The position numbers and the translations under genes are program-made. A DNA stretch of 64,000 bases from Pseudomonas sp. CCC3.1 (GTDB taxonomy: Bacteria; Pseudomonadota; Gammaproteobacteria; Pseudomonadales; Pseudomonadaceae), in NCBI RefSeq assembly GCF_034347405.1, contig NZ_CP133778.1:2170001-2234000 (forward strand). The letters are read 5' to 3'. This document shows positions 17,279 to 25,605 of the stretch, piece after piece; position 1 is the first letter of the stretch; the number at the start of each line of letters is the position of its first letter. The notes under the pieces were generated by a model. The model searched no databases, was not told the DNA's origin, and saw nothing but the letters and a program-made list of their open reading frames with translations.

Positions 17279-18301
17279 ATGAGCGCTATCGAGTACCGCA
17301 ACCTGGGCCGCAACGGCATCAAAGTCTCGCCCATCACCCTGGGCACCATGATGTTTGGCGGCCAGACCGACGCCGCCGTGGCCAAACGTATCGTCGACCG
17401 GGCGTATGAGCAAGGCATCAACTTCATCGACACCGCCAACGGCTACAACGGCGGCGCCTCGGAAGAAACCGTCGGCCGACTGATCGCCGAGCGTCGTTCG
17501 CAATGGGTGTTGTCGACCAAATTCGTCAACCCCAACCCTGGCGCGCTGGGTCCGAATGACCGGGGTGCTTCGCGGCACAACGTCATCCAGTCCGTCGATG
17601 CCAGCCTCAAGCGCCTCAATACCGACTACATCGACCTGTTTTACCTGCACCGCGAAGACCACACCACCCCGGTCGAAGAAACCCTGCGGGCGCTGTCGGA
17701 TTTGATCCGCGCGGGCAAGATTCGTTCTTATGGGTTGTCGAACCACCGCGGCTGGAAACTGGCCGAATTCAGCCGCCACGCCGACTTGCTGGGCATCGAA
17801 CGTCCGGCGGCCAGCCAGCCGCTGTACAACCTGGCCAACCGCCAGATCGAGAACGAACACCTGCCGGCTGCCGAGTACTACGGGATTGGCGTTGTGTCCT
17901 ACAGCCCATTGGCACGTGGCGTATTGACTGCCAAATACGACCCGAGCCAGCCGCCGTCCGAAGGCACCCGTGCGGGTCGTAACGACAAACGCCTGCACCA
18001 GACCGAATGGCGTCCAGAGTCATTGAATTTGGTGCAGCGCGTCAAAGACCACGCCGAGGCACGTGGCATCACCCCTGGGCAGTTCGCGCTGGCGTGGGTA
18101 CTCAACAACAGACTCATCACCTCAGCCATTGCCGGGCCGCGTACCGAAGAACAATGGAACGACTACGTCCCGGCGCTCAACTACGCGTTTACAGCTGAAG
18201 ACGAAGCCTTTATTGACGACCTCGTCATCACCGGGCACTCCTCGACACCGGGCTACAACGATCCGAGCCACCCGTTTGCCGGGCGTAAATCGCGGGTTTA
18301 A
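17279..18301 (+). CDS. Aldo/keto reductase (YghZ-like)
   Basis: A 340-residue NADPH-dependent TIM-barrel reductase. The catalytic tetrad is present: Asp51, Tyr56 (DTANGYNGG), Lys81 (LSTKFVNP) and His124 (LFYLHREDH). The ATG at 17279 is five bases after GGGGAG and is better placed than the GTG at 17273. It is the last gene of the transporter operon. Members reduce aldehydes and ketones. An aldehyde released by C-S cleavage in this cluster would be a plausible substrate, but nothing in the sequence proves it. Confidence 0.9.
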   Translation: MSAIEYRNLGRNGIKVSPITLGTMMFGGQTDAAVAKRIVDRAYEQGINFIDTANGYNGGASEETVGRLIAERRSQWVLSTKFVNPNPGALGPNDRGASRHNVIQSVDASLKRLNTDYIDLFYLHREDHTTPVEETLRALSDLIRAGKIRSYGLSNHRGWKLAEFSRHADLLGIERPAASQPLYNLANRQIENEHLPAAEYYGIGVVSYSPLARGVLTAKYDPSQPPSEGTRAGRNDKRLHQTEWRPESLNLVQRVKDHAEARGITPGQFALAWVLNNRLITSAIAGPRTEEQWNDYVPALNYAFTAEDEAFIDDLVITGHSSTPGYNDPSHPFAGRKSRV

Positions 18302-18355
18302 GACAAAAGAGCGCAGCCTCCGGCAACTCCCACAGATCTATGGCGCGTGCAAATC

Positions 18356-18506
18356 TCGTAGCAGTTGCCGAGCACCGCGAGGCTACGTCCGGCTGCGCAG
18401 CAGTCGTAAAATCAAGCACCGCGGGGTATCAGTTGTACCCTGCACGTAGGGTTTACGATCGCTTCGCCATCGGACGTAGCCTCGCGGTGCTCGGCAACTG
18501 CTACGA
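18356..18506. repeat. ~150-bp inverted-arm element, copy A
   Basis: Two perfect 36-bp arms (18356-18391 and 18471-18506) enclose a 79-bp loop. Related elements are at 43941-44089 and 61127-61277. Conserved flanks extend outward, for example AAATCGGCTTGCT on the right. The gene-free interval 18302-18714 is filled by this element and by the 136-bp direct repeat. Confidence 0.93.
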
Positions 18507-18548
18507 AATCGGCTTGCTATACACCATAGAGTCTCCCACCGAAGATCA

Positions 18549-18684
18549 GGGAACCTGAGCGAAGCGAAGGCCGTACGTGGGAGCAAGGCCTTTTTGGGGA
18601 CTTTTGTGGCTGTTTGACAAAAGTGCCTCGCCGTAAGGGCGAAACCCGTAGAAGGCCGTTAAGCATCAAATGGATATGTACACA
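18549..18684 (+). repeat. 136-bp dispersed direct repeat, copy 2
   Basis: This is the same length and orientation as the copy at 3405-3540, differing at scattered bases only. It ends about 30 bp before the stop codon of the convergent MFS gene. Confidence 0.85.
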
Positions 18685-18714
18685 AAACGCTGCCGCCCCG
18701 TAGCAGTGGCACAT

Positions 18715-19938
18715 TCAGCCCTTCACCAAAGTCCATCCCCGCCATTGCGATTGAACCAAAAGCCCACACGCAATCGTAACCGCCACCAAACCCCACAAAG
18801 CAATCGTCGTCGCCACACCCACCCGATCAGCCATAAACCCCGCCACCAGCGTCGCCAACGGCTGCAACCCAAACCCGATAATACTGAACAGCCCCATCAA
18901 GCGGCCGCGCATCGCCACCGGCGACAAAATCTGCACCATGCTGGTACACGTCACCATCGCCTGCGAAGTGGCCAGCCCAAACATAAACAACGCCAGCAAC
19001 TGCACATAAAGCACCTCGGTCAGCGCCGAAACCACCAGCCAACTTCCCATCCATACCAGGGTCAGCGACAACGTCAGGCCCATACGCTGAATATGACTGA
19101 TCACCGGCGACAGAAAAAACGCATACACCAGCGACCCGGCCGCCGCCGCTCCCAGCAACAGCCCGGTCAATTGTGGATCGCCATGGGCCACCGCAGGCAA
19201 CAACGCCAGGCTGCCGAGCCCAAACATGGTCAAGGTCGCGCAACAAATATAGATATTGCGCAAGGTCAGGGTATGCCGAATGTGCGCCACCGCTTCCCCC
19301 AGCGAAACCTTCTGCCCGGTATTTGGCCGCCCTTGACGCACCGCATGCAGCGACATCAGCGAGAAAATCACCACCCAATACGACATGCCATTGGCCCAGA
19401 AAGCCGCCGACATACCGATCTGAGCCACCAGGTAACCGGCCAGAGTCGGCCCCAAGGTTCGGCAGACATTCAGGATCATCGAGTTGATGCTGATCAGCTT
19501 GCGGATGTTATCCATGCCCGCCAGGTCAAACAGAAACGCCTGCTGGGTCGGAAAATACACCGAGTTGACGCAACCCATCAGAAAGGCAAAGAAGAAGATA
19601 TGCACCAGTTCTGCCTGCCCGGCCTGGATCATTGAGGCAATCACCAGCGTCAGTACAATCTCCACCAGATGACAGCCGATCAGCAGTTTGCGCCGGTCAT
19701 AACGGTCAGCCAGAGCGCCGGTAAACATGCTGAACATCAAAATCGGCAGGCTCGAACACAAGGCGCTCACCCCCAGCGCAAACGCCTGGCCGCCCGACAA
19801 TTGATACACCAGCAACGCCATTGCTGTTTGCTGTAACCAGATACCAATCATCGAGACCGATTGGCCTGCAAGGTAAGTTCGGGTATGCGCGGATTGCAGG
19901 GGCGTAAAATTATTCAGCCACAACGAAAGTGCAGACAT
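18715..19938 (-). CDS. MFS transporter, EntS-like exporter family
   Basis: A 407-residue, 12-helix major facilitator. Its signature is the cytoplasmic loop GALADRYDRRKLLIGCHLVE after helix 2 and FPTQQAFLFDLAG between later helices, which place it with EntS/MFS_3 efflux proteins. The ATG at 19938 begins directly before the family-conserved LQSAHTRTYLAGQSVSMIGIWLQQTAMALLVYQLS; a start 28 codons upstream adds an Arg-rich tail and is less likely. It is divergent from the DszB-like module, with a 329-bp gap. Export of a by-product is conceivable; the substrate is unknown. Confidence 0.87.
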   Translation of the reverse strand: MSALSLWLNNFTPLQSAHTRTYLAGQSVSMIGIWLQQTAMALLVYQLSGGQAFALGVSALCSSLPILMFSMFTGALADRYDRRKLLIGCHLVEIVLTLVIASMIQAGQAELVHIFFFAFLMGCVNSVYFPTQQAFLFDLAGMDNIRKLISINSMILNVCRTLGPTLAGYLVAQIGMSAAFWANGMSYWVVIFSLMSLHAVRQGRPNTGQKVSLGEAVAHIRHTLTLRNIYICCATLTMFGLGSLALLPAVAHGDPQLTGLLLGAAAAGSLVYAFFLSPVISHIQRMGLTLSLTLVWMGSWLVVSALTEVLYVQLLALFMFGLATSQAMVTCTSMVQILSPVAMRGRLMGLFSIIGFGLQPLATLVAGFMADRVGVATTIALWGLVAVTIACGLLVQSQWRGWTLVKG

Positions 19939-20267
19939 AAATCGGCTGTATCCAGAATAGGTTGCGGGCCAGAGGTGGGGTAAAAAGCGACGTAATCTGC
20001 GCAATGCACTTGTCCCTGTCAATCAGTGCGCAGTCATAAACTCAGAACGTAATGATCTATGTGGCTTAAATAACTTTCCTTTACACTCGCAACACCTCGT
20101 ACGGGGCGTTTTTTAAACCACGGCTGCCAATAAGAAGTTGCAGCGCTTTAATCAATGTCGTGCGACCACGTCCGCCATTATTCTCTTATTGATAGTTAAG
20201 AACGTCGCCTTTGGTTAGTGGGCGATACGAACTTCTGTGTCTTTTTTTAATTGAATGGCGGACTGTT
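19939..20267. other. Divergent control region
   Basis: A 329-bp interval between the MFS gene and the DszB-like operon. It contains an imperfect inverted repeat around TTCTCTTATTGATAGTTAAGAA at about 20180-20201, which could be a LysR-type site. No sigma-54 spacing was found on either strand. Confidence 0.35.
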
Positions 20268-21260
20268 ATGACTGATCTGAACCTGTGGTACACCCGTTGC
20301 CCGACGCCGACCCCTTTGGGGCTCGCGGTGAAATTAGGCTTTCTGGAGTCTGCGCTGGCGCAGAAGTCGGTTGGCATTCAGTCACTGCAAAGTTCGCCGG
20401 ATGAAAAGGTCCGTGCGAGCCACTTCGATCACTCGCAACCCTGGTCCTTTCGCCAGGGTGGCAACATCCCGCCGATCCATGCCCGTGCCAGCGGCCGCGA
20501 TACCCGGTTGATCGGCATTAACTGGATCGACGAATTCCAGGCGGTGATCACCCTGCCGTCTTCCGGCGTGCGCAATGTGGCAGAGCTAGTGGGCAAGCGG
20601 CTGGGCGTTCCGCGTCAGCCACCGGGCATTATTGATTTTCAGCGTGCCACCGCACTCAAGGGGTTGCTCTCAACCTTGCAAGTGGCTGGCATTGATCGGG
20701 AGTCGGTGCAGTTTGTCGACGTCGCCACCCGCGCTCCGCAGTTGGGCGCAACCACACCGGGTTATCCGCCAGAGCTGGTGCGCCGCTTGCCGTATGCCAA
20801 CGAAATCAGCCAATTGATCAAGGGCGAGATCGATGCGTTTTTCGTCAAGGGCGCCGAGGGTTTGAGCCTGGCCCATCAGTTCGGTGCAGTGATTCTCAGC
20901 GAGACCGGTAGCCATCCCGACCCGGCAATCCGTATCAATAACGGTACGCCGCGCTTGCTGACGGTGGATGGCACGCTCGCTCGCGAACGCCCGGACCTGG
21001 TGCAGTCGCTGCTGGATGCCGTGGATGAGGCCGCGCAATGGGCGGCGCGTAATCCTGATGAAACCCGGCGCTTTGTTGCGCAAGAAATCGGTATTTCCGA
21101 GGAGGCCGTACACGGCGCGTTTGGCCCGGATCTGCATGTCAAATTCAGCACTTCGATTGACGCTCAAGGCTTGCAGGCGATTGATTCGTTTAAGGCATTT
21201 TTGCTCGCAGAAGGCTTTATCGATGACGATTACGACCTTGAGGCATGGGTTTATGGCTGA
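20268..21260 (+). CDS. DszB-like protein (putative sulfinate desulfinase), periplasmic-binding-protein fold
   Basis: A 330-residue protein of the type usually labelled ABC substrate-binding protein. It has no signal peptide and no adjacent ABC genes. Its N-terminus YTRCPTP and SHFDHSQPWSFRQGGNIPP parallel 2'-hydroxybiphenyl-2-sulfinate desulfinase DszB: Cys11, His52, Arg62 and Gly65 match DszB Cys27, His60, Arg70 and Gly73, with the same 10- and 3-residue spacings. DszB hydrolyses an aryl sulfinate to a phenol and sulfite, so a cytoplasmic desulfinase-type activity is inferred. The ATG at 20268 was chosen because it starts the conserved region. It overlaps the flavoprotein gene by eight bases. 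Confidence 0.72.
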   Translation: MTDLNLWYTRCPTPTPLGLAVKLGFLESALAQKSVGIQSLQSSPDEKVRASHFDHSQPWSFRQGGNIPPIHARASGRDTRLIGINWIDEFQAVITLPSSGVRNVAELVGKRLGVPRQPPGIIDFQRATALKGLLSTLQVAGIDRESVQFVDVATRAPQLGATTPGYPPELVRRLPYANEISQLIKGEIDAFFVKGAEGLSLAHQFGAVILSETGSHPDPAIRINNGTPRLLTVDGTLARERPDLVQSLLDAVDEAAQWAARNPDETRRFVAQEIGISEEAVHGAFGPDLHVKFSTSIDAQGLQAIDSFKAFLLAEGFIDDDYDLEAWVYG

Positions 21261-22977
21261 GTCGGCGGTGACGTGGGACGTCATCGTACTTGGCGGCGGA
21301 GCAGCAGGCTTGGTGGCGGCATTTCACGCTCGTCAGGCTGGCGCTTCGGTGTTGGTGGTGAACAAGGGGCTGGTTGGCCGCAGTGGCGCAACCATCACCT
21401 CGGGGGGCGGCGTTTCCATTGCCGGTGAGAGCTTGCGGGCAATTGGGGTGGAGGCCGATGCCAGCGACACCGAGGAGCGCTTTTTGCACGACACGATTGC
21501 CGCGGGTTCCTGGCTTAACGACCAACAGTTGGTGCAGAGCATGGTCACCGGCATCGGGGCCGAAATGCAGCGGCTGATCGACTGGGGCATCAAGTTCAGC
21601 GTTAATCGGCGTGCGCCGGGGCATAGCAGCGGGCGCGGTGTGCACATCAGCGGCATCGACATGCAGCGCGCCTTGACCCGTATCGCTCAGCAGGCGGGGG
21701 TGAGCTTTCGCGAAGACTTCCAGTCCACGCAATTACTCAAGCGCGAAGGCGCAGTGGTCGGTGTGCTCGGCCTGGACCGGCGTACGGGCAGTGTCGACAG
21801 TATTTATGGACACAGCACGGTACTGGCCACTGGCGGGGCGACGTCCAACTGGAGTTTGCGCACGGCGCCTGAGGAGCTGTCCGGGGAAGGGCAGCGGATG
21901 GCAGTGGAAGCGGGCGCAACCTTGATTGATATGGAAATGATGCAGTTTTTGCCGTGCTGCCTGGCCGCTCCGGCAATCTGGCGCGGCTTGCAGTTCCCAT
22001 GGATTTTGGGGCCGCAAAGTGGTGTGCATGCCTGGCTGATGAACCGCTTTGGCGAACGTTTTATGGCGCGCTGGGACCCGAAACGCATGGAGCTGGCCAC
22101 TCGCGACATGGTCTCGGCGGCGTGCGCGACGGAAGTGTATGAAGGACGCGGGAGCCCGAACGGCGGGGTGTACCTGTCGTGGAAACACTTGCCCAACGAC
22201 ATCATCGACAACTTCCCGGCGACCTCGCGTTCGATCAGTGCTGAGTGGCAATGGGAAGGGTTTGACATGACGCCGCTGGTGGAGCGGATCAAGCAGGGCT
22301 ACGCCATCGAAGTGGCCCCGGCTGCGCATTTTTCATTGGGCGGGGTGCGGGTCGATGCGGGTACGGCCACCGGCGTGCCGGGGTTGTTTGCCTGCGGCGA
22401 AGTCACCGGGGCCATGCACGGCGCCAATCGTTTGTCTGGCAATGCGGGTGCGCAAGTGCTGGTGCAAGGGCGCATCGCAGGCCAGGCGGCTGCGACTGAT
22501 GCACGGCAGCGGCGGGCATTGGATCGCCGGGCAGATAACCAGGATGCGGCACTGGCAGTGACGGTTGCGCCCTTTGAGCGCAGCAAGGGCGTGGCGCCGT
22601 TTGAACTCAAGGAAAGCCTTGCGCAATTGGCCGAGCGTGCCCTTGGGCCGGTGCGCACGGCGAGTGCACTGGAACAAGGACTGACGCAATTGGCAGGGCT
22701 CAAAAGCAATGTATTGCCACAGTTGGCCTGCCGTACCCGCGACCGGATGTGGAACCGTGACTGGAGCGATGCGCTGGAGTGTCAGGCTGCATTTAGCGTG
22801 ATCGAGTCGGCTTTGCTGGGGGCGGTCGGGCGTGATCATTCAATTGGCGCGCATCAGCGTCACGACAACAAACAGGCCGATAGCGGCGTGTTGAGCCATT
22901 CATTGGTGCATTTTGCAGCGGGTGGATTAAAGCGCAATACCACACCCGTAACGTTTGCGCTGGTGGCGCGACCATAA
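21253..22977 (+). CDS. FAD-dependent oxidoreductase, fumarate reductase/succinate dehydrogenase flavoprotein-like
   Basis: A 574-residue flavoprotein. Residues 8-30 hold the dinucleotide motif VIVLGGGAAGLVAAFHA, with the Ser/Gly-rich loop GRSGATITSGGG near 50. AAHFSLGGV (His359), CGEVTGAMHGANRLSGN (Arg393) and ATRDMVSAA match FrdA/SdhA active-site segments. The FrdA motif HPTG, however, reads Leu233-Pro-Cys-Cys236. The loss of that His suggests a different substrate from fumarate. Its start overlaps the preceding stop (ATGGCTGA). The next gene encodes a [2Fe-2S] protein, a natural electron partner, and DszB-like genes flank the pair. No signal peptide is visible, so it is probably cytoplasmic. 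Confidence 0.83.
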   Translation: MAESAVTWDVIVLGGGAAGLVAAFHARQAGASVLVVNKGLVGRSGATITSGGGVSIAGESLRAIGVEADASDTEERFLHDTIAAGSWLNDQQLVQSMVTGIGAEMQRLIDWGIKFSVNRRAPGHSSGRGVHISGIDMQRALTRIAQQAGVSFREDFQSTQLLKREGAVVGVLGLDRRTGSVDSIYGHSTVLATGGATSNWSLRTAPEELSGEGQRMAVEAGATLIDMEMMQFLPCCLAAPAIWRGLQFPWILGPQSGVHAWLMNRFGERFMARWDPKRMELATRDMVSAACATEVYEGRGSPNGGVYLSWKHLPNDIIDNFPATSRSISAEWQWEGFDMTPLVERIKQGYAIEVAPAAHFSLGGVRVDAGTATGVPGLFACGEVTGAMHGANRLSGNAGAQVLVQGRIAGQAAATDARQRRALDRRADNQDAALAVTVAPFERSKGVAPFELKESLAQLAERALGPVRTASALEQGLTQLAGLKSNVLPQLACRTRDRMWNRDWSDALECQAAFSVIESALLGAVGRDHSIGAHQRHDNKQADSGVLSHSLVHFAAGGLKRNTTPVTFALVARP

Positions 22978-23001
22978 CGCTGTTTATCCGAGGAGCCCCG
23001 A

Positions 23002-23388
23002 ATGCTGATGCACCTGACCTTGTTTCGTGATGGCGAATTTCGCCAGCTGGACATCCAGTTGCCGCCCCCGGCGGGCCTTGGTTTGGGTATCGATAGCTGG
23101 GAAGGCGCTTCGGTCAGCACCGCATTGCAGTTCGCCCAGCGCGAGTTTGAGCCCAACCTGGGTTACTCGCTGTCGTGCCGTCGCGGGTTGTGCAAGCTGT
23201 GCGCGATGCGCATCGACGGTGAAGTCAAACTGGCCTGCACCGTGGCGTTGCACGACGGTATTCGCATCGAGCCGGCCAAACCCAAACTGGCCCTGCATGA
23301 CACCGTGGTTGAACTGAGCCTGGTGCGCACCAAACCACCGCGAGCCGCCAAAGCGGACACCGAACAACTGATTCCAACAACCACCTGA
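23002..23388 (+). CDS. Stand-alone [2Fe-2S] protein resembling the N-terminal domain of SdhB/FrdB
   Basis: A 128-residue ferredoxin-like protein. Cys59-x4-Cys64-x2-Cys67-x11-Cys79 (CRRGLCKLC..LAC) is the plant-type cluster motif as spaced in succinate dehydrogenase/fumarate reductase iron-sulfur subunits. The C-terminal domain that normally carries the [4Fe-4S] and [3Fe-4S] clusters is absent; a basic tail ends the protein. GAGG lies 11 bases before the ATG, and the flavoprotein stop is 24 bp upstream. It most likely passes electrons to or from that flavoprotein. There are no membrane-anchor genes beside it, so the pair is probably soluble. Confidence 0.82.
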   Translation: MLMHLTLFRDGEFRQLDIQLPPPAGLGLGIDSWEGASVSTALQFAQREFEPNLGYSLSCRRGLCKLCAMRIDGEVKLACTVALHDGIRIEPAKPKLALHDTVVELSLVRTKPPRAAKADTEQLIPTTT

Positions 23389-23456
23389 CTGCCTGTCGGA
23401 CTTGCTTGCTCATCGCCAGGCACTTTCGCCGAGCGAACCCACTCAGGAGTTGAACC

Positions 23457-24524
23457 ATGTCTGAAGCACTGCTCAAAGCATTGCCTGAAACACCCGCGAG
23501 CGCCCAGCCGAGCGCCATCTGGTACACCCGTTGCCCGGTGCCAACCACGTCGGGCATCGCTCAGCACAAGCGCTGGTTGCAGAACGAGTTTGCCCGTCAG
23601 GGCATCACGCTGGACTCGATCCGCGCCTCCGAGGACCGCGCGGTCCGTGAATCGCATTTCCGTCACAGCCTGGCGGGCAGCTTTCGCGAAGGCGGTAACG
23701 TCCCGCCGATCTGGGCCCGTGCCCTGGGTCAGGACACAGTGGTGGTCGGCATCACCTGGGTCGATGAAGAACAACAGGTGTTTGTGCGTGGCGACAGCGA
23801 CATTCAGACCGCTGCCGACCTGCGCGGGCGCAAGCTTGGTGTGGTGCGCAAGGCCGCCAGTGACTTGGTAGACGTTGGCCGCGCCGAAGGTTTGCGTGGC
23901 TTGCTGACCGCGTTGCAATTGGGCGGTGTGCCCCGCGACAGCGTTGAGTTTGTCGATATTGCTGCGCCCGAATGGGACCTCAAGGAAGTCTCCAAAACCC
24001 GCGAAGACCATCACGCCATCCCGACGTTGGCGTTGCTCAACGGCACCGTCGACGCGATTTTTATCAAAGGCGCGGGCAGTGCTCGGGCATTGGCTCAGGG
24101 CTTGCGCCCGATCATCAATATCAACGAGCAAGAAGACCCGCTGCTACGCCTGAGTGCCGGCTCGCCACGACCGATTACCGTCGACCGCCAGACCCTCATC
24201 GACTCCCCGGAAATTGTCGTTCGCTACCTGGCAGTACTGCTCAAGACCTACGAATGGGCCAAGGACCATCCGCAAGAAGTTGTGACGACCATCGCCGCCG
24301 AAACCGGCACCGACGCAGACAGCGTGTTGCTGGCGTTCGGCAACAAACTGCATCTGTCGTTCGAGCCTAAACTGTCGCCGATCTACGTCGAGGGCTTGCG
24401 TCGCCAGAAAGACTTCTTGCTGGCCGAAGGTTTCATCGACAAGGATTTCGATGTCGATAGCTGGATCGACCCGGCGCCGTTGCAGCAAGCCTGGGCCATC
24501 AAAGACGAGATCGTTCTGGATTGA
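23457..24524 (+). CDS. DszB-like protein (putative sulfinate desulfinase), second paralog
   Basis: A 355-residue paralog of the protein at 20268-21260. YTRCPVPT and SHFRHSLAGSFREGGNVPP keep the DszB-type residues as Cys26, His67, Arg77 and Gly80. The Cys-to-His distance (41) is the same as in its neighbour. There is no signal peptide; the ~20-residue N-terminal extension is Ala/Pro-rich and not hydrophobic. It closes the four-gene unit 68 bp after the [2Fe-2S] gene. The two copies may act on different sulfinates or form a heteromer. An alternative is a cytoplasmic ligand-binding protein of the NMT1/SsuA fold without catalysis. Confidence 0.72.
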   Translation: MSEALLKALPETPASAQPSAIWYTRCPVPTTSGIAQHKRWLQNEFARQGITLDSIRASEDRAVRESHFRHSLAGSFREGGNVPPIWARALGQDTVVVGITWVDEEQQVFVRGDSDIQTAADLRGRKLGVVRKAASDLVDVGRAEGLRGLLTALQLGGVPRDSVEFVDIAAPEWDLKEVSKTREDHHAIPTLALLNGTVDAIFIKGAGSARALAQGLRPIININEQEDPLLRLSAGSPRPITVDRQTLIDSPEIVVRYLAVLLKTYEWAKDHPQEVVTTIAAETGTDADSVLLAFGNKLHLSFEPKLSPIYVEGLRRQKDFLLAEGFIDKDFDVDSWIDPAPLQQAWAIKDEIVLD

Positions 24525-24601
24525 GCCCCCTGCGGCAACTCCCATAGATTGGCGCAGCCAAGTACTATAGCGCCTTGGTTGCGCCTGTCTGGAGGGGTGA
24601 A

Positions 24602-25093
24602 ATGCTGTTTGTTGTCATGCTGGGGGGCAAGCATCCCCGGGCCAAAATCGAAGTCCATGACGTGGTCTTTGCCATTGCTGACAGCCTGGAAGCGGCCCAT
24701 CCACAGCTGCGACAAGGCTGGTTTGGCAACTCTGCAGGCCTGCATATCGATTCATGGATGCGCGTTGACGGCGTTGAACGCTGGAAGGTCGAACTGAGCC
24801 CGCTGGCACCTTCGCCAGGCACGCCGCGTTTGTACTTCATCAATCTTGGCGGCTATGAGCCGCACGCCTTTGGCGAGGCACATCATTATGTGCTGGTGGT
24901 TGCCCGCGACAAAAAAGAAGCCAAGTCCAAGGGCCAGCAACACATGCTCAAGCACTGGAAACAATCCCACACCGATGTACTGATGGATGTGGATGACTGC
25001 TTGCCGATTGATCAGGTAGGCGGGCGCTACATTCATTTGGTCGAAGGCGAGCACGGCGGTGTGACCCAGCACAACGATTACATTGTTATCTAG
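24602..25093 (+). CDS. DUF1543 family protein
   Basis: A 163-residue protein starting MLFVVMLGGKHPRAKIEVHDVVF and containing HLVEGEHGGVTQHNDYIVI at its end, which fits the DUF1543 family. The ATG at 24602 follows GGAGGGG closely; an upstream in-frame start is less well placed. The function is unknown. It is predicted soluble, with no signal or membrane segment. It lies alone 77 bp after the DszB-like operon and is convergent with the HIT-family gene. Confidence 0.75.
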   Translation: MLFVVMLGGKHPRAKIEVHDVVFAIADSLEAAHPQLRQGWFGNSAGLHIDSWMRVDGVERWKVELSPLAPSPGTPRLYFINLGGYEPHAFGEAHHYVLVVARDKKEAKSKGQQHMLKHWKQSHTDVLMDVDDCLPIDQVGGRYIHLVEGEHGGVTQHNDYIVI

Positions 25094-25130
25094 CGTTAAC
25101 CCACCAAGGTCTAATCAATCTGTTTTTTAA

Positions 25131-25577
25131 TCAGGCGTTCCCGCTAGGGGTGGCCAGTAACTGAGCAATTTTCTTGCGTAAATCCCCGTGGGTGTCTTCG
25201 GCGTAAGCAACGGCTGTTTTCCAGTCATAAAACCAGGCGGGCATCTTGCGTTTTTGCTCGGGCTCCGACGCGTAGCGGGGAAAAATATGGCAATGCAATT
25301 CAGGCTCTGAATTACCCAGGATTTCGTAGTTCATGCGCAGCGCCCCGGTTGCCTGCAACACCGCATCACCGATGCGGGCCATGTCGAGCAGGTAGGTTGC
25401 GCGGGCTTGTGTGTCCAAATCGTTGAGGCTGGCAACCACCGGGTCTGGCAACAACAGGCAGTAACCCGGCAGAAATTGCACGTCGCCCATCACTGCCCAG
25501 CCGGATGCCATTCGGCAAATGACTTTATCGTTGGCACCATTGCGGGCGAGTTCTACGCGCTGCGAAATCAATGACAT
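25131..25577 (-). CDS. HIT family protein (nucleotide hydrolase/transferase)
   Basis: A 148-residue histidine-triad protein. The motif ELHCHIFPRY gives His95 and His97 of the triad; the third His position appears replaced (Arg/Tyr), so the motif is not canonical. PGYCLLLPDPVVASLNDL is the usual upstream strand-helix. Family members hydrolyse dinucleoside polyphosphates or nucleoside phosphoramidates in the cytoplasm. It is a single gene, 28 bp from the next minus-strand gene. Confidence 0.8.
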   Translation of the reverse strand: MSLISQRVELARNGANDKVICRMASGWAVMGDVQFLPGYCLLLPDPVVASLNDLDTQARATYLLDMARIGDAVLQATGALRMNYEILGNSEPELHCHIFPRYASEPEQKRKMPAWFYDWKTAVAYAEDTHGDLRKKIAQLLATPSGNA

Positions 25578-25605
25578 GTCTAGTCCTTAAGGGTGTTGAG
25601 TGCGT

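Noticed and set aside
20268..21260. Plain ABC transporter substrate-binding protein
   Set aside because: There is no signal peptide or lipobox, no permease or ATPase beside it, and the DszB catalytic residues are conserved. I kept the fold but not the function.
21253..23388. Adenylylsulfate reductase (AprAB)
   Set aside because: The small subunit has one plant-type [2Fe-2S] motif, not the two [4Fe-4S] motifs of AprB, and the flavoprotein is too short for AprA.
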